NCBI GenBank assembly: GCA_023512835.1 | Contig: CM042087.1 | Span: 49,627,682 to 49,691,681 of the forward strand | Source: Taxillus chinensis | Lineage: Eukaryota; Streptophyta; Magnoliopsida; Santalales; Loranthaceae | Length of the DNA: 64,000 nt | Reading direction: 5' to 3' | Shown here: in pieces, positions 35,489 through 48,300 of the stretch | How positions within the stretch are numbered: the stretch's first letter is position 1 | How the letters are laid out: each line of letters starts with the position of its first letter | Notes under the pieces: model-generated | The model's input: the letters and a program-made list of their open reading frames with translations, nothing else | The model's database searches: none | Told to the model about the DNA's origin: nothing | Program-made: the position numbers and the translations under genes

Positions 35489-36461
35489 CTATGCCTTCGC
35501 GTACCATAAAATGACACTTTTCCCGGTTGAGAACCAAATGTACTGTTCACATCTTTGCAAAACAAGAGAAAGGTTGTGCAGACAATTATCAAAAGAATCA
35601 CCATATACAGAGAAGTCATCCATGAAGACTTCCATAATGCGCTCAGTGAATCCTGAAAATATGGCCATCATACACCGCTTGAAAAGTAGCCAGGTGCATC
35701 GTATAACCCAAAGGGCATGCGCTATATGCATAAGTGCCGTGAGGGCAGGTGAATGTTGTTTTACGTTGGTCATCGGGATGAATAGGAATTTGGAAGAATC
35801 CGAATAACCATCCAGAAAACATAAATGAGTATGCATAGCTAGCCTCTCAAGCATCTGGTCAATAAAAGGTAGTGGAAAATGGTCTTTACGGGTGGCATTA
35901 TTTAATTTTCTATAGTCTATACACATGCGCCATCCCGTGACGGTCCTAGTGGAGATGGACTCACCTTTGTCATTTTGTACAACCGTCATCCCACCCTTTT
36001 GGGTACGACTTGAACGGGACTGACCCATTCACTTATCGGATATTGGGTAATGACACACCGGCGAGTAATTTTAATATTTCTTTCTCCACTACCTCTTTCA
36101 TTTTAGGGTTCAACCTCCTTTGAGGTTCCCTAGAGGTCTTAACATCATCCTCGTAAATGTATTCGTGCATGCAAAAGCCAGGACTAATTCCCTTTAAATC
36201 ATCAATGGAATAGCCTATGATTTTATGGTGTTGTTTAAGCACGGACAATAATTTCTCATTTTCATGCAAAGTCAAATAGTTACTCACAATTACAGGACAT
36301 GAGTTTTCAAGACCAAGAAATTCATACCTCAAGTGTGATGGGAGTGGCTTAAGTTCTAAGTCCTTGCCTCTGGTCGCCATTTCCAAGGGTTTGTCCTGGA
36401 GTGCCTGGATATGAATTTTTCGCCGTGGTAACGGGGGATTGACATCAAGCTCTTTGGCCAC
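35489..36461 (-). pseudogene. Athila-like reverse transcriptase remnant
   Basis: 36461-36033 carries the upstream linker ('SHLRYEFLGLENSCPVIVS', 'HHKIIGYSIDDLKGISP'). 36028-35489 carries RT motifs: 'GWRMCIDYRKLNNATRKDHFPLPFIDQML' and the active site 'FMDDFSVYG' (FxDD form). A frameshift separates the two frames near 36030, and another lies around the 'LDGYSDSSKF' region. Confidence 0.88.
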
Positions 36462-36510
36462 CTCTCATCGCTCCATTGGCGAGTTAGGACTCCGTCTAGA
36501 ACCAAGCACT

Positions 36511-36804
36511 CTAGCAATGGGTCCTCAAAGTGTGGTGCATTCGTGCTTCCTCCAATAGATTTTCCAAAAGGTCCAAGTGGTAACACTCCTCCTGTAAGTC
36601 TGGTTTCCTCAAAGCTTCGGAAAGGTTGAACTCAATTTTCTCACCACCGATATTTAAGGTGAGTTCACCCTTCCTACGGTCGATAACGACCCCAGGCCGT
36701 GGCAAGGAAGGGTCCGCCAGGATTAAAGGAATCCGAGCATCTTCCTCCATCTCTAAGATCACGAAATGTGGGTATATAAAACTTTCCCACTCGTAGTGGA
36801 ACAT
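36511..36804 (-). pseudogene. Athila-like aspartic protease region
   Basis: The frame includes 'PHFVILEMEEDARIPLILADPSL' and 'GELTLNIGGEKIEFN', matching the C-terminal half of gypsy/Athila retropepsin, where 'PLILGRPFL' is usual. The catalytic DSG would lie upstream (about 36900) in another frame. Confidence 0.75.
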
Positions 36805-37303
36805 CCTCCACTATACCAACCTGGGTACTTTACCGAACGATCGGCCAGTGCAGAGTAACCAAAGTGGGAGCAAGCTTTCCCAGGCCAAGTCGCTCATAAA
36901 CCGAAAGTGGCATTAAACCGACGCCGGCCCCTAAATCGCATAAAGCCTTACAAGCCCGCCGCTCACCCACCATACATGGGATGAAAAGCATCCCGGATCT
37001 TTAAGCTTTTGAGGGGATGGATTCATAAGCATTACCGTTGCATGCCTCGGTTAGGGTCAAAATCTCATGCTCCCCATATTTCCTTTTTCCAAAATAACTT
37101 CCTTAAAGAATTTAGTATATGAGGGCATATTCTCCAAGGCTTCGAGGAAAGGGATGTTTAGATAGAGTTGATTTAGCATCTCTAGAAACCTCTTGAACCG
37201 TTGATCCTGCTTTATATTCACCAACCGTTGAGGAAACGGGGCTGGGGGCTGATAGGAAGATGAAGTAGAGTCGGTTCACCTCTTTCGCTTCTCACTAACG
37301 TCC

Positions 37304-38720
37304 CTAGAAACCGCTGGTTGTGGTGGTTCGGTGGGTCGATCCCCTTGTATGGCAAGATCCCCTTCTTCTCTTCCTGAGAAGACTTGCGGGACCCTCAACC
37401 TGTTTTCCATTCCTCAAGGTAATGGAATTGCAATGTTCTCTGGGGTTGAGTGGCTGTCCCGGCATATCATTGGAAGAAGTGGTTGTCAATTTGTTCACTT
37501 GTTGAGCCAATTGAGCCACTTGATTCTCGATCAACTTATTCTCGTGGCCAATGTCTCAATGGATGTGTTGACTTGTTTAAATGATTACGTCACGGCTTGG
37601 TTTTGTGTCACTTGCGCGGTAACAAAAGTAGCCACAAGGCTCTCCAGTTTGGATAATCGGGATGAAGATTCTAGTTCTTTGTTATGATGGTCGCTGCATC
37701 GTTGTGGGTTTGATGGCGGAAATTGGACCGTTGATATGATTGTTGGCCGAAACTAGGTGGACGAGATCTTTGTTTGGGTAGGATTTAGCACATTTTGGCT
37801 TCGGTAGGAGAGGTTTGGATGGTTCCTCCAGGTTAGGATTATAAAAATTCCGATTTTCTTTGGTTTGGATTTGTGCCAAGATCTTGTCACCGTCTCTGTG
37901 GAGATGCCTCAATAATGTAACAAGCTTCATTGCATGGTCAAGAAGACCACAAATGTCACAGGCTAAAACCCGTTCCAATGCGATGTTGCCCACTCGATCA
38001 ATCTTCTTTGTAAGAGTTTCTACCTAGCAGACCAAGAGGTCAGAGAGTTAACCTCATGCTTTTTGGGTTCCGCAACTCCACTTTTGGGTAAGGCTCGTAC
38101 ACTAGACCACTTCTTGTGTGTTCAAGGCTATTTTATCAATCAAATCCCATGCTTCGTCAACGGGTTTTTCCACTAACGCCCGTTTGTCTGCTGCATCCAC
38201 CATTCCTCTTGTTTGAATAATTCAATCCTTGATAAAAGGATTGAATTAAGAGCCATTCTCAGGCACCGTGGTGGGGACACGATATCAATAGGTCCTTGAA
38301 GCGTTCCCAAGCATCATGTAATGGCTCATCTTCAGGGGTGAAAAAACATTGTCAGCTGATTTCGATTCCCACGATCTTCCCGGCGGATAATATTTGGCGA
38401 GAAAGGCCTGCGAAAGCCGATCCCATGTGGTAATAGTAGGCGGCAGAGCATGGAGCCAAACCTTCGCCCTTCCGACCAACGAAAAAGGAAAAGCGCATCA
38501 ATTTCGCATCCTCGGTCACTCCATTATATTGAAAGGTAGCGCATTTATCGATGAAGTCCCGGAGATGCATTTGGGGATCCCCTGTTGATGAACCAACGAA
38601 TGGGACTGGCTCACCAAGGAAATCATTTCTGGTTTCAATTCAAAATTGTTAGCAAGAATCGCGGGTCTTGTTATCCCAGGTAGCCATGCCTGCGCCGTGG
38701 GTCTAAAATAATCCTTCACT
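37304..38720 (-). pseudogene. Athila-like gag remnant
   Basis: Overlapping frames give the retrotransposon gag pattern: 'HLRDFIDKCATFQYNGVTED' (38570-38352), 'GRAKVWLHALPPTITTWD' and 'FLAKYYPPGR' (38479-38285), and the C-terminal 'IENQVAQLAQQVNKL' with 'ITLRNGKQVEGP' (37534-37304). Frameshifts break it into pieces. Confidence 0.85.
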
Positions 38721-39230
38721 GCTGATCATGCCCATTCTTCCTGGTCTTGGGGGAGACGTGGAAATTTGTAATGGTGAAGTACTCGGAGCTTCTTCGAGGA
38801 AAGCGGATTCCAAAGGGACAGAAATGGATTCGATGGGTTCTTCCTACGTGTTTGCCTCGGCCTTCTTAGAGTTCGTTCGATTTCGAATCATAGGCAACTA
38901 GATTATCATCCCCCGAACGGGTCATCAACTATTCGCACGGATCAAAAGCAAACAAAACCCAAGCACAATACCGAACAATTTGAAGAACAAAATAAAACAA
39001 ATATATAAAATAATAAAAACAATCAAGAACAAACAAAACAAAAATTCTATATGAAAATAAAATAAAATAAGATATTCTCCTAAATAAATAAATAAATAAA
39101 TAAATAAATCTAAACAATCAAATTAAATAAAATAAAATGAATAAACAAATAAAGAAACAAACAAACGTGCCTAGTCCAATTTGCTAATGGTTTGAATCTT
39201 AGGTTTCTAAACAAAGCCGTTGTCCCAAAG
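38721..39230 (-). other. Athila-like 5' leader
   Basis: Untranslated region between the primer-binding site and gag, with AT-rich tetranucleotide runs (AAAT)n near 39085-39110. No gene recognised. Confidence 0.7.
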
Positions 39231-39240
39231 AACGGCGCCA
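39231..39240 (-). other. Athila-like primer-binding site
   Basis: TGGCGCCGTT on the minus strand is complementary to the 3' end of plant tRNA-Asp (...AACGGCGCCA) and lies three bases from the 5' LTR end at 39244. This primer type is common to Athila/Tat elements. Confidence 0.85.
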
Positions 39241-39243
39241 ATT

Positions 39244-40648
39244 TGATAAAGCAATATTTCTACCGCTTTACCGCAAAGCAACGGCGTCAATGTAGTGTAG
39301 CCAATGATTGCGGGTCGATCCCACAGGACAAGGGGTTAGGAATCCCTAAAATTCTCACGCGCTAATTGTCTAAGCAATTGATTAAAAATTTGAGTGATTA
39401 AAAACAATGCAAATGAATTAAATTAAATTAAAACAATTTTGGTTTTGAATTGGGGAGAAATCAAATGGGATAAACGCCTTAGGGATTTATGGTTTCACCG
39501 ATCCCCAATTTCCTATTCTGCATTTTAAAATAATTGAATTAATTCTCTCTTTATTCTTAAGGGTGATTTATCCGTTTGCAATCGTCAACTACTTTAGTAA
39601 GAATAACGACGTATTTGATTTTAACAACGTCCTACTTTCGTGGTACACCGTAATAAAATCAAACCCATTAAAATTCATGTGATAATCAAGTTTCTCATTA
39701 GGATGGTGGCCTACTTTCGTGACACACTAAGCCCAATTCTCATTCCAGGGTTCTAATAATTAATTTTCATCTTTCGATTCTTCAATTAATTATTTGAGAT
39801 ATGCAATTTCAATTTGTTTATTCAAACGAATCACAATAATATTTTCATGCCAGAAAGAGATGAAGAATAGGAGAATAATTGATTTTCAATCAAAATATCT
39901 TTGCAAAGAATATTCAATTGGGATTGGGCTACTCCCAATCCCTAGACAAGAAAATTAGCCACATATAGCTGAGAATGTCATACAAATTAAAGAGAAAATT
40001 CCTTACAAATTAAGGGGCAAAGGATCGTCGCACGCGAATTGCCAATGTCTCCCCTTTGATCTCCAAGAAATTGGCCCCTCTTTTCAATATCTACCTATAC
40101 TTCCTCCTCCTTTTCTCCTTAAGGCGTTTTTTGATAGGATTTCCGAGTTTTTTTTCCCATCCCCAACCACGGATTGCACAGGTCTTTTTTAATGCCAAAC
40201 GCGTTGCCAAAAATGGTAGAATATTAACTAGAAATAAATAAGAAACCGTCAAAGGCCATGGCCACTAAAATCCGTGGCCACGGCGATGAGATCTGAAATG
40301 TTTATGAAGGTCGGTGGCCATTAATTTTGTGGCCACGGCGAGAACTTCGTCGTGAACAGTAAAAGACGCCTGCCATGGAATGACCGCACGGCCATGGCTC
40401 GTGTAAAGTACTTTTTAGTTGTCCAACATTATCGATGCCAATTTTGCCCTTTTTCAACTCTGTTTGGGCCAAATTGCTCCAAGTACCTACAAAACACACC
40501 AAAATACACAAAACACACCAAAACACGACAAAAATACTAAAAACACATTAATCAAATAAAACATAACTCAAACACAATAAAACACTCTAAAATCTATTAA
40601 AATAGGGGATGAACACATACCAAAAATGCATATAAAATGGGTTCATCA
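39244..40648 (-). repeat. Athila-like 5' LTR
   Basis: 1405 bp running TGATAAAGC...GGGTTCATCA on the plus strand. It is the near-identical partner of 29347-30757. Confidence 0.92.
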
Positions 40649-41198
40649 ATAACCCAAGTGTTACTAGTAAAGGAAAGTAAAGCCACATTAAAATCACCTT
40701 TAGGATGAAGCTCATGCGATGTAAACAGATTAGAACCCCAAGAAATAACCATAATGGATGATTTTTGTTGTTGTTATTTCGCTTAGCTTGTTTGAGCTTG
40801 TACCATTTTAGGTAACCATGTTTCTTCCAATAAGTATCAACCACATGTGTAGTACTATTGCAATGAGTACAGTGACGAGTGGGAGGACCAGTCGAAAAGT
40901 TGACCGAGGGTTTCTTTTATGAATAGCAAGTACAGAGCTTTCGGAGTGATCCTCAGTACCCATAGTTAGTTGTCTTTATACCTCACGGTGAACCAAGGAA
41001 TATGATTCTTTTAAGGAAGGTAGTGGTGTTATTGTAAGAACACGACTACTAACTTGATCCAAGCTATAATCAAGACCTGCAAGAAACACATAAACTCAAT
41101 CCTTAATAATACGCCTCATGTATATTTCAGAATCAGAAGAACACTCCATATCATTTGGTCGTCGATAATCTAACTCCATAAAAATATAGTTTAGCTCA
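40649..41198 (-). pseudogene. Copia-2, 5' part (gag zinc-knuckle region) up to the gap
   Basis: Minus-strand 40844-40587 reads into copia-2 gag: 'VDTYWKKHGYLKWYKLKQAKR' is the segment after the CCHC knuckle. Nearer the junction it approaches the protease. Joined conceptually across the Athila insertion, 40649 continues at 29346 with 'VIDSG', so the gypsy element interrupted the protease start. The frame contains errors. The upstream end is lost in the N gap. Confidence 0.75.
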
Positions 41199-41698
41199 NN
41201 NNNNNNNNNNNNNNNNNNNNNNNNNNNNNNNNNNNNNNNNNNNNNNNNNNNNNNNNNNNNNNNNNNNNNNNNNNNNNNNNNNNNNNNNNNNNNNNNNNNN
41301 NNNNNNNNNNNNNNNNNNNNNNNNNNNNNNNNNNNNNNNNNNNNNNNNNNNNNNNNNNNNNNNNNNNNNNNNNNNNNNNNNNNNNNNNNNNNNNNNNNNN
41401 NNNNNNNNNNNNNNNNNNNNNNNNNNNNNNNNNNNNNNNNNNNNNNNNNNNNNNNNNNNNNNNNNNNNNNNNNNNNNNNNNNNNNNNNNNNNNNNNNNNN
41501 NNNNNNNNNNNNNNNNNNNNNNNNNNNNNNNNNNNNNNNNNNNNNNNNNNNNNNNNNNNNNNNNNNNNNNNNNNNNNNNNNNNNNNNNNNNNNNNNNNNN
41601 NNNNNNNNNNNNNNNNNNNNNNNNNNNNNNNNNNNNNNNNNNNNNNNNNNNNNNNNNNNNNNNNNNNNNNNNNNNNNNNNNNNNNNNNNNNNNNNNNN
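41199..41698. other. Assembly gap (500 N)
   Basis: Exactly 500 undetermined bases, a conventional placeholder, so true size is unknown. Frames running through it (41191-41733) are meaningless. The missing 5' end of copia-2 probably lies here. Confidence 0.99.

Positions 41699-44310
<2,612 letters not shown>

Positions 44311-44340
<30 letters not shown>
44311..44340 (+). repeat. (TC)n tract in the CNGC promoter/leader
   Basis: Fifteen TC units just upstream of the probable 5' untranslated exon of the CNGC gene. Such Y-patches are usual near plant transcription starts. Confidence 0.75.
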
Positions 44341-44342
<2 letters not shown>

Positions 44343-44405
44343 GAAGGTCGCGAGCAGGCGCAGTAGCTCCAGCGAGCATCCACCATCTCATCCAATTATT
44401 TCTCA

Positions 44406-44575
44406 CTGACTCATCGCTCTTCAATCCCACTGCAAGCTCTGTTTCGTCGCTCGGTTGTGTTTTTTTTATCTTCTTTTTTCTCCCTGATTCATCGCTCTTC
44501 AATCCCACCGTAAGCTGTGTTTCGTCGCTCGGTTGTGTATTTTTTCTTGTTCTCTCTCACTGATTCGTCGCATCT
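44406..44575 (+). repeat. 78-bp tandem duplication in the CNGC 5' leader region
   Basis: CTGACTCATCGCTCTTCAAT starts at 44406 and recurs as CTGATTCATCGCTCTTCAAT at 44484. Both copies share AATCCCAC and GTTTCGTCGCTCGGTTGTGT, and a partial third copy begins near 44560. Unit 1 reads CACTGCAAGC where unit 2 reads CACCGTAAGC, which could create a splice-donor-like GTAAGC in one copy. It probably lies in the untranslated first exon. 44576-45354 would then contain a 5' intron ending TTGCAG at 45324. Confidence 0.7.
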
Positions 44576-45354
44576 GTTCTAGAATCTGCAAGACTGGATG
44601 TGAGGTTTTATGTTTTACGGTTTCAACGTAAGATGTGTTGTCATTTTAATTTACATTTTGTTTGACAAAGCTGCCTCTTATTTATCATTAAGCGTTCGAT
44701 CCATCTCTGTCGGTTCTTTGATTTTTTTTTTCTTCTTGTACTCAGGTGTATGAATCTTATATGAAGATATTCCTGAAACAGTTCAAATATATTATGAAGT
44801 CATGTTTCGGGAATTTTAAAAAAAGTTACCTTTTTCTTAGGAAGCAAAATTTTTTCGAGCCTTAACTTGTTTTAGGGTATCCTTTTATGCTAAATTTTGC
44901 ATATCAAAGTTTTTTTTTTCACTGTTTTTTATTTGAGGAGCAACAATTTGTCCTTTATGTTAACAATTTTGCACCTAATTAACCGTTCAATACAATGATT
45001 AGTAACATAGTGAAAATATTGAGTCCTTCTCTGGGATCATGACGGCATCTTCTGTTCATCTTATGCAGTTACGCCACATATGTACCAAAGTTAGTGAAAT
45101 GGCGTGACAAAGTGCCAGAGGGTATTTTTTGATCTAAGAGTTAAGTTACAATTTCCATTTGTATGCCCTCATTAGCGTCTCAACTAAGTGAAATACTATT
45201 GCTCTGTTGTTTTGTGTCAAACTGCATAGCTTAGAGAGTCAACTGAATGACTGATAGACTGGAGTTCATACAAAAGGTGTGCAAGTAAATCAAACCTGAA
45301 CCTATTCCTTCTCCTTATTTGCAGGTTTCATTAATGTTTTTCTGATTGAGAAAT

Positions 45355-48300
45355 ATGTTTGATTGTGGTCACAAGTCGCAACACATTGGTGGGCAGCGAG
45401 AGAAGTTTGCGAGGTATCTAATTTTAGTGAACTTACTACTTACTAATAACGACCATAAAATGTAGGTTTTCATTGTTTGGCTATCTTGAAAAATTGCTCA
45501 ACTTCGGCCAAGTGCTGAATTTGATGTTAAAAACCAGGATTTTTAAAGCATTTTCCATCTGTTGCCTGTTGGTGACATTAGTTGAATGGCATGCTTGCTC
45601 TGGGCTTGTCATCAGCACGCTATTTACTCAATTGTCAAATATTGGGTAAAATGTGATCTAATAGGCTTTTTATCCCATGTGTTTGTTCTTACAACTACTT
45701 TTTGAATCCAATTGAATAAATATGACGTTTTAGGGACAGCTGTTTCCTCCTTTGTTGCTATAATTGTAATAATTATCTGATTTTTTGCATGCAATGATTT
45801 TTCAGGTTGGATGACCTGGACTCTACAATGACAATGTCTCCTGACACAGTTGGAGTGAACAGATGTGGATTCAATATTGTGGGGTCAAGTCGTGTTGGTC
45901 CTGCAACGAGTACTCCATCTAGATCTTTCAAAAGGGGAGTGAAAAGGGGCTCAGAAGGACTTAAATCAATTGGTCGATCACTTGGGTTTGGGGTTTCTAG
46001 GGCAGTGTTTCCAGAGGATCTTAAAGTGTCAGAGAAAAAAATATTTGACCCTCAAGACAAATTCCTTCAGTTTTGGAATAAGCTTTGCCTCATATCATGT
46101 ATTCTGGCAGTCTCTGTGGATCCTCTGTTCTTTTATCTTCCAGTTTTTGATGAGAAAGCATATTGTATTGGTATGGATCGAAGGTTAGCAATAACAGCAA
46201 CAACATTGCGGACGGTCATTGATGCTTTCTATCTTATTCACATGGCTCTTCAGTTCCGAACGGCCTTTATTGCTCCATCATCTCGTGTTTTTGGTCGAGG
46301 TGAACTTGTGATTGATCCTGCACAAATTGCTAAGCGATACTTGAAGGGATATTTTATTATCGATTTTCTTGCCGTGCTACCCCTACCACAGGTTTGCAGG
46401 ACCATTTAATATATCTAATTTTTTACATTTATACTGCATGCTCCTTGATCATCATTTTGTTGCATTGACCATTAAATTAATTCTTTATGGATTTTTTGTT
46501 ACAATTAATTTATTTATTTCATTGACAATTATTTTATTGATTTTTTTCGTTCTTAGTAAAAAATGAATAAGGAGAATTCTGTATATTATTATGGAAGAGA
46601 TAAAACATACATATATGGATTGGATTACTTAACCCACACTTTCAAATGATTCCAAACCATGAGATACTAATAAACACATGAAAGAAATATATTAGGAAAT
46701 TGCATCAAATATCTAATTAAGATCTCTATTATATATAAAAAATGATATCTTCTTTATAATATTTAAATAAATAATATTTCCAACCCCCTCCGTCCTCAAG
46801 CTTATTAAAATATATAAAAAAATTATTAAAATAAATTAATAATTATTAAAATAAATTAATAATTATTAAAATAAATAATTATTAATAATTATAGCTTATA
46901 AATACACTTTAGCTTGCTATAAAATTCACCCCATAAAATAAATTATTAAAATACTTTCCACATTTGTAAATTTGAGTTTTGAAATTTCGTGAAATATCCT
47001 TGGAAAGGGTGAAGAATAGGCTGACATGGGTCTGCGTGGATATGAGAAGGTACTGATTGAAGATTCCAAAGATTTACTACAATATGTGAGGAGGTGACCA
47101 ACAAAACACAAGTCAAGTAGCCAACATTTCCTTACAAAATCCTTCATGTCACTAGAGATGTATAACAAGAGGCTTATCTCTCAAAGATGTGCCATATTGT
47201 GCTCACCTCTTCTATATTCCCCGCATATTGATATGCAATAATGGAGTGTATTAACCTGTATTTGCAAACAAAGGCAATGTATATGGGAAATAGGATATTT
47301 CAAAGGAAAAAAAAGGAAAAATGAATGGTTGAAGAATAATGGAGGTGAGGGGCAAATTTAAGATTTGCAAAATTGAAGGGACCAACTTGAAAATTTATAG
47401 AGCTATATGGTAAACCAAACAAGGGTTAAAAAAATTAGAGTTGTGGTAATAAATTCTGGAGGCTTGGAGTTTTATATTAAGTATATAGAAGATAGAATAG
47501 ATGAAGTATAAGTTTAGGAAACAAAGGAATAATGAGCAAAGTGTTATGACCAACAGATATTGCCCATAAAATTTTTTAAGTACTTAGGGTTATAATTCAG
47601 CGAAATGAAGAACTTAATGATGATGTCAACCATGGGAGGATTAAAGTTGAGTGACTTAATGAAGAACTTAATGAGAAGTACGATAAGAGTTTTGTGTGAC
47701 CGCAATATGCCATTGCATTTAAAAAAAGTTTTATAAGGCAACCGTTACACTTTTTTTTGTTATATGGAATGGAATATTGGGTTAATAAGGAAAAAACATA
47801 CACAAAAGTTTAGTGTCGCTAATATGCGAATGAACTCCACAGTTAAGTGAGGATTTGACTAAAGCAATTCTAAGATAGGTGGCTTTTGGGCTGCCCACCC
47901 ATGAAGGTATTTCTTGTGAGTTGAAGTAACTCCAACTACGGAGTGGAGGTGAGCCATGGGAGTCAAATAGATGACCTTTAGCACTATGACACAAGAACAG
48001 ACTCACTTGAGAACCATATCATATTTCTAGGCTTATTAGGCCATAGAAGTGGGGGAATGCCAGAGATAAAGCTGACTGTAAAAATCTCCTGATAACCAAC
48101 TAACAGGTAACAAATGTGACTAAATTCAAAAATAAATAAATATATATATATAAATATGCGAATGTAAAGATAGATGTGTGGTAAGAATAGGATGAATGAT
48201 ATTCAGAAGGAGGATATTCATTGAATTGTTGGAGTAACTCCAATTGCAGCTAAGATAAAAAAGAATCATTTTTGTTAGTTTAGTTATTTAGGGCGTAGGC

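Larger units (their letters stand above)
29347..40648 (-). mobile_element. Athila-like Ty3/gypsy LTR retrotransposon nested in copia-2
   Basis: The element is 11.3 kb, flanked by the perfect 5-bp duplication ATAAC (29342-29346 and 40649-40653). It has LTRs of about 1.4 kb at both ends and the primer-binding site TGGCGCCGTT (tRNA-Asp type) next to the 5' LTR. On the minus strand the order is gag, protease, reverse transcriptase, RNase H, integrase, then an additional open frame before the 3' LTR. That order, long LTRs, PBS type and the extra 3' gene fit the Athila lineage. The open frames are broken by frameshifts and stops in every domain, so it is not autonomous now. The LTRs remain highly similar, differing mostly by small indels. 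Confidence 0.92.
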
